The notes: generated from the letters alone by a model not told the origin. Counted from the stretch's first letter, positions 30,915 to 45,300 are shown. The stretch: 64,000 bases of DNA from Owenia fusiformis (GCA_903813345.2 CAIIXF020000003.1:31621151-31685150), one strand, 5' to 3'. Program-made: numbers and translations.

Positions 30915-33900
30915 ATGGAGAAACAACCACAAGAACCTCTTGGCAGAAAAAGAAAACGTGCTGGTACACTTTCAGCTAGACTCCATCAACATTTTATTGA
31001 TTATTTGACAAAAAATATCATACCTTCAAAAGAACAAATTTTGAAAGCTGGGTTCAGGTTTTGCAATGAAGCTACTCCAAATACAGCTTGGGTTCCCAAA
31101 TTTAGGGCTTGGGCGAATAATCTTGCATATGATGATGCCAAGCAAAAGCTTATTTTCATCAAAACGGGAAAGGAGGTCATCCCTCGTGAGGAGTTCTACA
31201 ACGCAGTCATGACTGCGCACTTTGAAAGATCAGGGAAACACCACAATGGACTGCACAAGACAGATATTAAGGTAGTTGAACTAAACTCAGGTTCTTTTTC
31301 ATAAAACGGTTAACCTTTTATTTTCCCAGTTTCAGAAATGACTCTTGAAAGACCATGTGTCTATAATTCTAGTAGTACCCTACATGTATTAACCTCAACC
31401 AGAGCATGTGGTTTCTGGAAGAGGTCGTCCCTGAGTTACATGTACCTTCTTCGAATACAATCAATTTGGCTAGATGACTAGAGTAATCCCTGATTAGTAC
31501 TTGGTACTTAGTATTTGGAAAGTCAATGTAGGAATTATATTGATATCATTTTTATGTGCTACTTGTATTGTCTTATAGTGATCATACTGTAGCATAAATA
31601 TTCCATTTACAATGATTATGATGTACCCCACATTTTCATTTTAGGTTCAAGAAAAATACACAGTTGGAAGACGTACATTTGGAATGGCTAAACAGTTCAT
31701 CCGTGAAGTTGTAGAAAACTGTCCAGACCCATATTGCCAGAGGAAGAAACTACGAATGAAAAGGAATGGTTCAGACAAAGTACCTGTTAAGCAGGAATCC
31801 CAAGAAGATGACTCTAATGATGATGTGGATGATATCATTGATCATAATGAAGCAGAGAATTTAGAGACTCCAAGTCAGATTCCATCGTCTCCATTACCCC
31901 CTGTGAATTACGCTTGTAAACAGGAACAACAAACAGAGTTTAGCCCAGTGCCAAACTTTCCTCCAGAAGACAAAGATGAAGTCCTGGTCCAAGCTGGTGA
32001 TCAAACTCTGGTTATGAGGACGTCAGCGACTCGTGAATCAGATGGTTCCAAAAAGAAACGAAAGAAAAGAAAGAGAAAACATAAAGATCAACAAGGTAAG
32101 TGTAAGTACATGTTCATGTATGAGGATTGAATATGCTTCCCACCAAATCAATCACAATAGGAATCAATCACAATACAAGGTGGCACAAAGAATGTCACCA
32201 ACACACAATGTTTAGTAATAGTAATGTTTGTTGCATATAACTTTTTTGTCTTTAGGGACTCTGACTTGTTCTTTAGCTGCTGTATATTGATATTGTCATT
32301 TTGGTATCCTCACAAAAATGTTATCAATTAATAAGTTGTTATATTTCCAGATGTTGACCACAAGAAACCAAGAACAACACCAGTCCAGATGAAGAGTGTG
32401 AAAAATGTTCATACATTTGGGGCCAACAGGCAACATTCTCAAGCTCCAGTGATGCCTCAAGTACCCTACATGAGACTTCCAGATGGTAGCATGATGTACA
32501 ATATAGACTTCAAAAGTGCCACTGGAACATCCATAAGATCAATCAAGATTCTACCCAAGCCTAGGCTGACCAACAGTGGCCCTGGTTGTAGTAATCGACC
32601 ATCACAGCAAGCCAAATCTAAAGATAAACGCTTGGAATTTTTCAAATACTTTCAGCTCCAGCCAAAGGATAAAGAAAAACTTGAATCAGGCCAGCATGAA
32701 CAGTCTGATAGTGATAATGACAAAAATGATGCATGTGATGATAAGGTGGATGATACCAATGAGTATGGTGAAGATTACAATCCTGATGAGAATAATAACG
32801 TCATTGTAGAGACCAAAGAACCAGTGCCACCTAATGGTCCAGATCAGAAACATCCTCTTCTAAAATTGGGTACAACTGACCCAAATAATCCTGGTAAGAA
32901 CTCTGCCACTGCCACACATTTCCTTACTTTCATTGAAACAAGAATTTAATATAAATTTGACATGATGGATGAAGTTTACACAACCATTCATCTGACCTTT
33001 ATTTATTTAAAATCTCCACAATCAAAATCATTTGTACATTTCAGCATTTGCACTACCAGAATAGAGGGAAAACCCTCCATGTTCATCTGGACTTAAAGAT
33101 AGTTCATGTAGTAGTTGCATCAATGAATTTTTGAGTATTTCCTTCTCTTCATCACCTGGATCTATGTTCATAATTTTCAATTACAGTTAATATTCAAGGG
33201 CAATTATTAAAATCCTTCAAAACTTATTTGTCCTGTTCTGTAATTTTCTAACATGGTAGCCTAAAATGTTCCCATTGTTATTACTGCAGGCAAGCCAGCA
33301 TTCATAGCTATTCGAGGAGGTCATGGTGCAATCATCTTGAGGCCTGTAGGACATCTTGGTCCAGCAGCATCAAGGAGGTCGAGTTTACCAGCAGAACCAG
33401 CTTCTGTTGCACCAGGTAGGCTCCATCTTCATGCAGTTTTTGTGAATTTCATTTTCACCATCAAGTAGTTGTGACATAATTTTTATGGGCTCCACTTTTT
33501 GTGACTGACCTTTAACGTCTGTAACAATTAAGAAACTTAAAAAGTAATGTTCAGGTTGATTATCAACTTTTTCTGTGAACACACTGATTTTACAGGTCAG
33601 GTTTGATTTAAACAAATTGCTAGTTATCATGGCTACAAATTAGGTGACATAGATTTAGGACATATGGAGAAGTATTTGTTGTATTTGCAATAAAGTGATA
33701 AATAATGATGATATAGTAAAATTGCCTTATATGGTGAATACATATGGACCCATTTTAATATCTTCTGATTTTTGACAATATTTGTTGCCATAGCAATCAT
33801 GAAAAAGTGAAGATTTGAGAAATAATTTTAGGCAAAATTTGTTACCAAAGTAATAATTAATAGGACTGTTGCAGAGGAATTGAATAGTCTAGAAACATCT

Positions 33901-36900
33901 GAAACAAACTAGAATAACTTATAACAATATGTCTGATTGTTTACTATATGTAGTTGAATGTTGAAGGTCATTTTGTAGATTCTCCGGCACTGGGTGACAG
34001 ATATGAGAAGATTGTGACACTCATACAAGACATGAAACGTGACATCCTACCAGCCTCAGTGGGCAACAGGGGGTCAACAGAACGTCTTAAACGCAGTAAG
34101 TAGCAATGCAAGGTGTTTCATGAATACATGTGTATATTATTATATAAGTGCAGAAGTAATTTATGGAATGGAACCACAATACGATTCAATTTATTTCAGA
34201 TTTAGAAATTAAAGCATGATTGTTCCTGACATAAAATCATGGAAATGCAAGCATTAAGCCAGATATTAATGATTAACCAAACTACATTTACATATTTAAA
34301 TAATTTAATGGCAATATTTACTCTTGAAAGCTCAGCTAAAATGTCAATTTTTTCATCAATGAATGAAGGATCTAGGCCTACTTTATTTTTCCCTGTAGAT
34401 TAAATCTTATTGACATTCAGTGTTCTGCCGAATCAGGGGCCCATTAACAGAACCTTCTTAAAGTTCAGAATTCGTAAAGTCCATTGTTCTCTATCTATGA
34501 GGTCATCATATCCATGGTTACAACAATTGATATACGATTTCGTAACTTTACCACTCCCCCCAGTTTTCTGCAAGTTAAAATGCTCAATTCTGCAAGTGAA
34601 ATTAGTGAATTCTGCAAGAAGAAAGGGCTAATTCTGCAGAAATTCCGCGGATATTCGCGGCATTTTTTCGATCAATAACTTAATAATATAAATAACTGTT
34701 ATTAATTTATGTCTTTGTTTAACTTTCTGACGAGAACCGAAAGAAAAACTAATGGTTTTCGAACCAGTAAACGGGAAAATATCGTGATAGTCAGGTAGTC
34801 AGTCACTACATACATGCTGCCATCTAACGGCAGAAATCAAACGATGGCGTTTAGAATTTTCACTTCGCATAATTTGGGTTATTTCTGCAAGGGATTTGAC
34901 TGAAAACGTGTCAAATTGTTACAGGTAAGACTGACTTTTTAAACTTTTGGAAAATATATGGATTCTGCGGAAAATTCCGCGGAAATTGACCAAAATAGTT
35001 GATTCTGCAATTCCGCGGGCAGAGGCAAATTCCGTCCGCGCTCTGCAAACACGGAAACCTGGGGGCAGTGCTTTACGAAGTTTCTGTTAATGACCCCCTG
35101 ATTGTTACTTCCACACTTTATTTCAGAGATTACACTTGCTGAAGATCTGATCAAAAACAAATTGGGAGAAGCTGGAACTGATCATCATGAAACATCCAGC
35201 AATAAGAACAACTCTAATGATGTTCAACACAATCCAGCCATCCTGGATGTAAATACAAATGTTGTTGATGAGGCACATGCTTCTGGGCCACCTCTATTTC
35301 AATCAAATGATCTACAATATGAGAATATCCTGACAAGGTGTTACGATGAAGCTGATAATACTGCTATCTTTCCTTCAAATGATGTCTTGTCTATTTCAAA
35401 GAATGAGAGCATGGGAGGGCTCAATGAGCAAGCTTGTGAAGTTGTTGAGAAGAATATGACATGGAGCCCAAATGAGGAGGCGATTGATCTAAGCATACGG
35501 ACTGTGAGGGGCCTGAATGCAAGAGCTCATGAAGCTGCAATAAATCTAAGTTATATTGCTGAAAAAGGGACCAACACTAAACAAGATACTTGCAGATCCA
35601 AGGCATTTGTTAGCTCTCCACATGTGTACACAAAGAAACTATGTACCAGTACACAAAATGATGAAAAGGAACCTAATGGTGGTGAATGTGATGGAGAGAT
35701 CATCAAGGCTGCCCAGAATGAACTTACAGATGATAGCGACATTCCAACATCATTTGATGAGGTGTCCAGTTCTACAGGAGATACCCCACTGGTGAATGAG
35801 GCAAGGGTGAGTTTATGTTTTGCAAAAATGTTTTCTTCGCAAATACTGTTCATAAGCTGTTCAGGTTTCTGAAATCATCAAATTTAAGTTTCAAATTATG
35901 AACCCTATCTGCCTGATCCACTTTTTGAAATTTTATTTTATTTTTTTCTTTTGAAAATTGCACTTTCTACAAAATAGTTTCTCCAAAAGAGGGTTGTAAG
36001 AAAATTTTTTTCACTCTTTAAATGCTCATGGGAATTCTTTTTGAGGGTCTCTTTATGAACCCCTCGTGAGCGAAAAGATTCTGATGCATCGAAATTGCTA
36101 ACAAGGCATTAACATGACACAGTGTCATGTTAATGTTGCTCACAATATTATTAGTTCAATCCTAAGTCAGATTTGAATTTCTGAGAACTTGTAGATGATT
36201 TTTGAAAAAATGCTCAATTTGAAGCAAGTTGAAAAAAGACCTTTTTGACCCTGAGGCGAGGAGGTCATTGAAGGTGACATCTCATATCTAATATCAGATT
36301 TGAACTTTTGAGAACTTGTAGATGATTTTGGTCAATTTGAAGCAAATTGAAAAAACACCTTTTTTCACCTTGAGAAGATCATTGAAAGTCAAATCTAAAG
36401 TCAGATTTAAACTTCTGATAACTTGTACATGATTTTGAAAAAATTCGGAGCAAGTTGAAAAAATACCTTTTTGACCTTTTTAACCTTTCTTGACCTTGAA
36501 AAGGTCATTGGAGGTCAAATCTTGATTATAAAGCCAGATTTGAACTTCTGAAAACTTGTAGATTATTTTGAAAAAATTGAAGTCAGTTTAAACAGTATTT
36601 TTTAAGTTATTGGAAGTTGTAAGAATCTGTTACAGAAGCCAACAGCCGATCACCAACCACCAACCGCCGCCACAAAAAACAGAGACCAAAACAATATGTC
36701 ACCACCTTTCAATTGTTTGTGAGTATCTCCTTTTCGTAAGGAGCAGCCATAAATGATAAAGGAAGAGTATAAAGAAAACAGAAGGAAAACAATTTTCCTC
36801 TTTATAAAAGCCCATGGGGCGCTCATTTTGAGAGCTTTCAAATCACATTTTCAAGAATCTCTGCAATAATATACCATAACATGCAATATACCATAATGAT

Positions 36901-39386
36901 ATACCTCCTTGAGCAACGGATCTTTAGTAACATTGTTGACTTTCACTTGACCATTCAGTTGACATCTTGTTATACCTGTCTTATATACATTAAAACCTTT
37001 GTATATTGAACATTTTTTGCAGAGAAAAAATGTATATACAAGTATGCAGGGAGGGTGTCCACAAGGGACAGGTGTTCATTAGAGAGAGTCGTTCACTAAG
37101 ACAGGTTTTACTAACAGCATTGATGAACTTGAGCACCTAATCTCAATCACCTATTTAGCACAATGTACAGATGTAACATTAACTTGTTAAACTGGAAAAG
37201 GAGTTTGGGTTAGAATTTGCCAGGACACCATTTTTTGTTTAAAATAAAACTGAAATGAAGTGCAAGTAGAGTAGGTATATAACACAAATAGCACCGTTAC
37301 TTGATATTTAATATTTAGCATTCCCAAAATACCTATTGCATGTACAGTAATTGGAAGAGACAGGAAGGCTTCAACAGAATATCAAGATAATGTTCACCTT
37401 GTCCTCTTTATTATCTTCTTGAATACAAATACTACACATATATAAATACATAGGCGTAGCCTGCCAGGGGGGTGCGATAACCAATAACACCAATAATAGT
37501 AGAATCATAAGATAGAAGAAGAAAAGAGATTTGAAATGCTTTTTATTTGAAGCGTCTAGCTCAATTTTGAAGAAAGTTGCATCAATTTTTGTAAAATTCA
37601 AAATAAAATCTTATTTTTATTGGCTTGTTTATGCCACAAACGCACCCCCCCCCCCTGACTGGAAACTGAAATATTTTTGGCAATCGCACCCCCCTTACTG
37701 AAAGCTAGCTACGCCCCTGAAATACATGTATGTATGTGCAGTCACTCTCATGATCCAATATGAATTTCATTTATCGTCACTTTCAAACCAGCTGTTCACT
37801 TATTTTTGATATATTTTATTTAAAAGATAGCATATATAATGTATTACATACAAATTACAGAACCACCTATATTATGAAAAAGTTTGAGATCCTAATCCAT
37901 CATATACAATTGCAAGTTGCAATATAAACTTGGCATTTGCTACAGTATTGCACAGTGTTATATAGTCTACACAGTCTGACAGTACAAATATATAATGTTT
38001 GGCATTGATGGTGTTCAGAATGCCAATTTGATAAGCAATGCCATTACCTGTCATAACGTCTTCAGTGATGCCATGATCCAACTAGATTGCCAATCACAAG
38101 CCACAGCTCAGGACAGATACTGTATTTGTCTTTAATTTGGTGAATCAAAAAAAAATCGCCAATTTAAATAGTCACCAAAATCCACAGTATTTTTGTTTTG
38201 TTTTTCTATATTTCATTCGGAACACTTCCATTAATAAGCATGCAAAGGCACTTTAATTTTGAATTATCTCAACAACATTCTTTTCAAACACATCGTTCAT
38301 TTAATAATTGAATCAAAAGTGATTTAATCTCTTGATTAAAAAATGAAATAGACACCAATATGTATATATCCCACTTGGTCAAATGAAGTAAGCCTAGCGC
38401 CAAATTATAGACAAATACAGTCATGAATGATATGTGTCAAAACTGTGATTCTGCAGTAATCCCACATTTAATTATGTGAATACAATGAGGTCTGAATGCT
38501 ATGATCGTTTCAATACAAATACTGCATCATGTAGAACATAAAACGATTGCTCCATATCTCCCTCACATAAATATGGAAGTCTAGTGAATTTTAACAACTG
38601 AAATCCAGCTGGCAGAAATATGTCATTTATGAGACTGGTTATTTGTTCCTCAAATGTCCTTCCTGAGATTGAAACTGTTTCTATTTGTCTGTTGTCTTCT
38701 GATCCTGAAAAACAGTATTTGAAGAAATTGTCAATAGCTCTAATTTTAATTTTTCATTCATGAGTCACTCCTAGCTTTAACTACTAAGCCTAGCCCAGTT
38801 AACTGACTCTGTCAGTACATGCAGTATATGTGACCAGATGTAGTACATGAATGCATGTACAGATCATCTATATTTTCAGGATCACAACATGGATGACCCT
38901 GATGCAACATTGGAGTTCCCCCAGGAATTCACACCACTCAACACTGATGATGAGTCTCAAGCACCTATACAAGAGGATACTCCTGAACCACATGTTCTTG
39001 ATGAGAGTGAACATAAACCCAAAATAACAGGAAAGGGACATATAAACGTTCATCAGAAAAGTGGCAAACAGCTCAATAAGTTGACAAAACAACAGCACCA
39101 ATGCGAACAAAGGCGACTGAAAGAAGCTACAAAACAACATGAATTGACCCAGAAGAGATTGAAACTGCAACTGGAGTACTTGAAACTAAAGCATGAATCA
39201 ATGAGATTGAACAAAATCTGTATGCAGAAGAAAACTGAGATCCTAAAAAAGTCAATGGAGATAGAGAAACATGCCCTGAAATATGGAATGTCCACCAGTA
39301 AAGGTAACCCAGGGCTTAGCATGCTGAATGATTTCAGAAATGTTTACAAAGGATTGAATGATTCAGATTCTGAAGGTGGAATGTAA
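30915..39386 (+). CDS. NOL4-like nuclear protein
   Basis: Seven exons in continuous phase give 926 residues: 30915-31271, 31645-32095, 32351-32893, 33290-33415, 33979-34095, 35127-35806 and 38880-39386 (stop TAA). The first 180 residues resemble the N-terminal domain of NOL4/NOL4L: WVPKFRAWANNLAYD, then KLIFIKTGKEVIPREEFYNA, and TVGRRTFGMAKQFIREVVEN ahead of CPDPYCQ. A basic nuclear-localisation-like run (KKKRKKRKRKHK) follows near residue 260. Then come acidic low-complexity stretches, a glycine-rich segment AFIAIRGGHGAIILRPVG, and paired AIDLS/AINLS motifs in exon 6. The C-terminus is a long charged coiled coil (LKLQLEYLKLKHESMRLNKI). A role in transcription is inferred from family and composition, not shown. 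The ATG at 30915 is the first in this frame; a longer frame upstream has no ATG. The last exon lies within METTL9's last intron on the other strand. Confidence 0.75.
34434..35100. mobile_element. MITE with CAGGGGN(C/T)CATTAACAGAA ends
   Basis: CAGGGGCCCATTAACAGAAC at the left is matched by the complement of TTTCTGTTAATGACCCCCTG at the right, giving 667 bp. It lies in intron 5 of the NOL4-like gene. The interior includes several TTCTGCGG/CCGCGGAAATT motifs in both orientations and no coding capacity. Confidence 0.8.
36101..36715. repeat. Dispersed repeat with internal 100 bp tandem units (copy 1)
   Basis: It begins ACAAGGCATTAACATGACAC and ends ACAATATGTCACCACC after CCAACCACCAACCGCCGCCA. Between are about four units built on AAGTCAGATTTGAACTTCTG, AACTTGTAGATGATTTTGA, GAAGCAAGTTGAAAAA and TTTTTGACCTTGA. 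A single-unit copy lies at 62541-62790 and an inverted fragment at 2085-2117. It is in intron 6 of the NOL4-like gene. Confidence 0.8.
36986..37115. mobile_element. Solo MITE related to 40461-41801
   Basis: ACATTAAAACCTTTGTATATTG at the left and the complement of ACTAAGACAGGTTTTACTAAC at the right. Internal TGTTCATTAGAGAGAGTCGTT matches the right end of the longer element. Confidence 0.65.
37450..37721. mobile_element. MITE with GGCGTAGC ends
   Basis: ATAGGCGTAGCCTGCCAGGG, then GGGTGCGAT at the left, is matched by ATCGCACCCCCC, GCTAGCTACGCCCCTG at the right. It contains a C-run at 37645-37657. No coding capacity. Confidence 0.65.
38118..38421. mobile_element. MITE with TACTGTATTTGTC ends
   Basis: TACTGTATTTGTCTTTAATT is matched by the complement of AAATTATAGACAAATACAGT, giving about 304 bp. 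The subterminal AATTTGGCG motif is shared with the element at 6272-6445. It sits just downstream of the METTL9 stop codon and in the last intron of the NOL4-like gene. Confidence 0.75.
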
Positions 39387-42300
39387 AGTAAAAGGGCTTA
39401 TACAAGTACAGTATGTAACATAAATATTACCACTACATATACATAAACTTTTGATTCTTGTGTACAGCCATGGGCTATGGTATACTATAGAAAACCTTTG
39501 GTAATGTCACATGTGGTGTAACCATTTAATGTACAGGACTGAAGGCAGGCCAGTAACCAGATGTATGAAATACAGAAGAGTATGAATTCAGCCTTGTACG
39601 GCAATATTAATTTGTAAGTTTAGAATTGAAAATGTTATTACTAAATGTAATGTATATGCAGCTTAAAGGGTGGCAAAAGCCTTCATTTTGAAATTCTGTT
39701 TTATGTCTTATATCACCAATGTACATTATAATTGAAATAGGATGCATGATATGAAAAAGGAGGAAATGCTCCATAATTCATAGATGAAGCTATCACCATG
39801 TGCCATGTGGAGATGAAACTGTTGAGGTTCAATTCTTAAAAAGGAGATAGGACCACCTGTGGATTCTGGGATATTCCCTCCTCAGATATAAGAGGTTAAG
39901 CTATCAAAATCTTCTGATTTGAATTTTTTCAATGGCTGATATAGTCTTAACCAAAAACACTCACCAAACTCTACATAAGGTTTAAAAGAACCAAAAACAC
40001 TCACCAAACTCTACATAAGGTTTAAAAGGTAGGACAACTGCAACAACAAGTCTCCCTGTATCAGGTGCCAACACACGGTGCATCTCTTGTAGCAATGTGA
40101 TTGGTTGAGCAATACGATCTAACAGATTAAGGCATGTGATGACATCATATGTATGTTTCCCATCAGCCCATTCATCAATCTCTAATATCCTGTAATAGAT
40201 ACAAGGGCTGATCAAAAAATTTTGCATAACACATAACCCAATATAGAATTATTCAATTAGTGAATATATAATAAGTTAGCTAAATGTATGATGCCACTTT
40301 TGCTCACATTGTATAGAAAAATAGGCATTAAGTTCATGGCTGTCTGGTGTATTTGAAACAATGCAAATGTATTTGTACATTTAATGGTTTTTGATGGGCA
40401 ATATTTTATTTTGAAAGCATTGTTATAAGTAAGAAACAACTAAGACTTAATGTTTGTTAGTACAGTTAAACCTGCGTATAGTGAACAATTTTTTGCCAAG
40501 AAAAAATGTTCACTGTTGGTAGGTGTCCACTACAGCAATGATTTGATTTCGCACCATTTTGCCATATTATATCAAGAGACCAGCTATTAAAAGGGAGGAG
40601 GGAATAATCAATTTAAATTGTATTTTCTACCCATATTAACCCATGACACTCAAGCGTTAAGTATTTGATCTGTTGTAATGTTATATACAAACTGACTTAT
40701 TTTAGACTGACTGTCATCTGAATGGTTCATCCTTTTATTGTCAAATTTTTATCTCTATATAATTCTTTTTATCTCATCAAAATGGTCCTTTAAATAGTGG
40801 AATCTTTGAGACATTTGAGTCAGGTAGAAGACTTTATTGAATTAGTTAAAGGACATGATAGATGCAGTTAATAGTGAAATGATCATGAATTATAATTTTG
40901 ATCCAATCTGTTTTTTAAATTGACGGGATGAGAAAAAGATTAAGTTGGGACTTAGCAGATAGAGGTAATAATAGTTAATAACCAGATTATCTCCAAGCAA
41001 TCAATCCCAGACGCATATCCTTTGTAACAAAAACAAAGCTTATTAAGAATTATAATTAGTCACACCTGTTTCAATAGAAGGGATCAAGATCTCAAATTGA
41101 CCTTTTAATTACTGTACTCCGGGTATTGTTCGCGTGCGATTTAATTTCGCTTTGTTCGCGAATGTATTAAAATCGCGAACATTTATCGCCGCGAAATTTG
41201 TCTTTCAAATCCCCGGGCATTTGACCCGGGACTTTTGATATGTTTCGTTCGGTGTAAAACTTTCTCCAGTGTTGTTGGGCGATAATTAACATGCGGTATT
41301 GTTCAATTTTATATCAACAATTGATGTACTTGCTAAGCTCATGCATTTGTAAAAAGGCATGTAATTATATTAATATTATCAAGAGCTGGAGGAAAAAATT
41401 CAACTTGTGTAATCCGCGAGATGTCATCAACTCAAATCCGCAAAATTAAATAGTCGCGAAATTGCAATTTTGAAAAATCGCGAAATTTTATAGCGTCAAA
41501 ATTTACCAGGAGTACAGTATTTTTGGCAGGAAATATAAACATAAACTGCTTAACTCTGATAAGGCAGTTGCAGAAAATCCGCGAGAAATCTTATATCTGA
41601 TTCAATGTTCACTAGAGGCAGGATAATTCAATTGATTTTGCCAGGGTTTAGTGTTCACTGTTCATAGTTGGTAGGTGTTCACTATAGGATTGCACTTTAA
41701 CATGGGAGTCAATGGGAGAAAAAGGTTTTGCCGAATAAAAACGTTCACTGTTAATAGGTGTTCACTAGAGAGATGTGTTCACTAACTCAGGTTTTACTGT
41801 ATGTTAGTATGCTTAATGATATTTTTTGTAAGCATATTATGTTCAAGTTGTACAGTATATGTAGTTGTTTTGTTAAACATAAAAATATAAAATGATATTG
41901 TGTGATACTACAATTTGGTCAAGTTGTTTTGTTAAACATAAAAATATAAAATGATATTGTGTGATACTACAATTTGGTGGCTGTTTCACATGAGAATTTG
42001 ACATAGCAAAATAGTTCCAAATGAAGCGGGTATTTGGGGGATATTCAAGAAAAAAAATTTATGGCAAAACAAAAGTCCCTAAAATATTAACAAAAAAAAC
42101 AATAGCCAAATTAAAAGTTCCAAATAAATAAAGTGTGTACATAAGTCTGTGTATAAACAATTAACATGTGTATATTTGCATATACAAGAAGTTTGAGTAT
42201 GTAATGCAATGCATGCCCCTGATTCTGCATGTAACTTCATTTTTTATTATTTGTAACGCTTTTTGTAAACAATTATTGTAAGTCCTGCAGATTTATATTT

Positions 42301-45300
42301 GCATTCTTATTAAGATTATAACTATCTGCAATTTTGTTATATATATGTATTTTTTTATTTTATTAATTTATTAATAGAGATAAAATAAAATATTGTGATT
42401 TGAACTTTTACAACATATAACAGTACTGTTTAAAATTCAATATACTAGTCACAAGATAAAACAGTAGTGTAGTCTGGAAACAATAAGCAAAAATGGGAGT
42501 TGGAGACGGGAATTAGTTAACAAAAAGGAATTATCAGAGACTATTTCAAATCTAAGAGGAGTATGGCATTTTGATTTTTTAAGGAAATCTTCTCACATAT
42601 ATTTCTTTTCAAAGAATCTTACTTATATCCTTTCTCTTTGAGCCGCCAAGTCATTGGCTTAGAAGCCTCCGTTGCAAATGTTTCATTGAAGTGGTGAGCA
42701 ATTCGTTCTGTAACTTTCCCATCACCAGCGCCTGAAAATATGAACATAGGTTTCAAAATGCGATCAAAAGTAATTATGTCTAGAATTAAGATTGAAACAT
42801 AAAAATCATGCGATTGTATCCCATGGGCCAGAAACAAGAGAGAATTACTGACTTTTAGATTGGTAACCAGAATATAAAATTAGATGAGGCAAGGTTAAAT
42901 AGGTGAGGCAAATTATAATGGTTCATTAATTTTGAATTAATGTCAGAAAAAATATTATTTCTGTAAATTTTTACATCAAACCTGTCCTTGCCCAAGACAC
43001 TTTGACTAGGATAAACGATTTTACAATTTTAATGCCAATAATATATCATATATTCATGGCCCCAAAACTAGCTATTATGGTCTTTCATAGGCGTTTGAAT
43101 GGGCCTAAATATCAAATTCCAGCTACTTATTAATCAAGGCATGCAATCATATGACTGCAATCCTGATTAGGTCGTTTTTGATAGGCCTAATCCGATTGCT
43201 ACCGCGGGGCCAGACCAAATAATTATCTTTATTCAAAAAGTGCAGATGAAGTTCTCTTTCAAAGATCCAAAATCAAATTCTTCAAAAATGTAAATAAGAT
43301 AAGTGCCAAAATTACCTAAATCCAGTAGTTTGTAAGACTTCCACAATGGGTCTAAACCCAAGAGATTGTCAAACTGCGAAGTTGAAAATACAAACATGGA
43401 ACCTCGCTCAAGGAACCTGAAAGATTGTAAATATTTTATGATACAAGCTTCAATCCTCAAAACATCTTTCATATAAAAAGGGTAAAACAATAAACAGCAG
43501 GGAATCAATTCAATATGTAAATGTACAATATCCAAAAATGTCATTGATTGATATTGACAATTTAAAAAAAATCAATGAATATAAAGTTACATTTTGGGAG
43601 GGGGGGGTTCAATATGAATACATCAATTAATTGAATTCAAGAAATACAAGAAATCAATACCATTAAGATGTCATATGATCTCCATTAATAAAGATCAAGT
43701 CTCATGCTTACCCATTTATAGAAGTTTGAGTCATGAACCAGCCAAGGATGGACTTCATGAGAGAATGATAAAATTGGGTAAAGATCCATTCAGATTTATC
43801 AAAGCAGTGCTCTAAGAAGTTTGATGTTTCCTCATCTTGGTGAGATTGAATGAAGCTACTGCATAATTCTTCAGGGATCTTCTTCAAGTTAACATGGTAC
43901 CACTGAAAGAGATAAAACTTAATAGAAATATTGTACATTCCATTCCAAAACAAAGGAAAATGTTTTGATATGGTCAATATTGATCATTGTAGTGTATTTC
44001 CAGTTGGCTGCCATCTTTTTAAAGGAGCTAGTGCACTCTCCATTATGATTTCCCCACGAACAAAATTAGTCATTTTTAGGTGGAACATAAAGAATACAAT
44101 GTCACATAAAATTTGGACCCACATGGGCTGACATTGAGGTCATTAAGTTCAGAGAGGGTGTATTGACTTGACATTGGGTGTGCTCCATTGACTTAACATG
44201 CGGATGTCATTAGATGCCAATGGAGCCCATTGGTTTCTATTGATTTTCACAAAAATCCTTCAATACACTATGACCCAAATCGATTGCAAATGAAATAATT
44301 TTACACCAATGGTATATCATATCAGATGTGCAAATATGAAGTTTGCCATCGATCCAGGTCATTCAACAAATTAAAAAATTAAACATTTTTCATCATTTTT
44401 TTTCGTATAAAATGGCTGTAGAAAAATGCTTCAAAAGCAACTTTTACACCTATGAAATGCCATACAACTTTGTAAATCCAAAGATTATACTGTTATATTT
44501 CATTAATTAATATATTTGCATAAGATGTAGGGATGTGTAGGATGCAAATGGATTTTGACAGACACAAACATACTTCCTGGTTTGGAATCTATGCCTCTCG
44601 TGGCCCATACATCAATACAGTGCTCAATATAGGTACTCAACAAGATACTATTGTGCTTATAAATGTAATAAAAGCAGTATACTCATTTTGAAAAATCAAA
44701 TGAACAAATTTATTTTCATGGGGAGTTCATAATGAAGAGCGCACTACTTCCTTTCACAGAAGAAGTGATGTCATCTTATCTTCTTTGGTCTTGTACCAGA
44801 TAAATGTCATGAATTTCAAAAAATACTTCCAGGGCTTAAAGAAGAGAGAGAATTAAAGAAGAGATTGTCTGAAGAATTAGATCATAAACAAAACTAATAA
44901 GAATATTTAGCTTGTATTGTCCTTCTAATACCTCCTTGTCTCATGCTAGATGTAAATTAAAGAGTTGTTGACAGCCCTTCCTTTGTGAAATACAAAACAA
45001 AAAGCATACAAAGTCAAAATGTGCGAGCTGCAGAAATAGTTAATGATTATTTTCAGATTTCCCGAGGCACAATATCAAAATAACCTCTAACTAGAGTTAG
45101 AAGCTAAAATACTCCAAAATTAAAAATCAAATAATTGTGGCTGGCTATCTATAATTCCCAGCCTCTAACTTCATGAACACTGGAGAATGCAAAAAACTAT
45201 TGATTTACAAGTTTCTGCACTCTATGTTTTCAGGAATTATTTAGAATTTAAAGATAAGGTTTCTTTAATTAAAATGATGAATGAAGGCAAGGCTGATGAT

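Noticed and set aside
30769-30969. Minus-strand ORF beginning MYQHVFFF, including MASRRKHDRKYLP
   Set aside because: It overlaps the promoter and first exon of the NOL4-like gene. Splicing MASRRKHDRKYLP to the next exon gives a stop, so it is at most an upstream leader of the membrane-protein gene.
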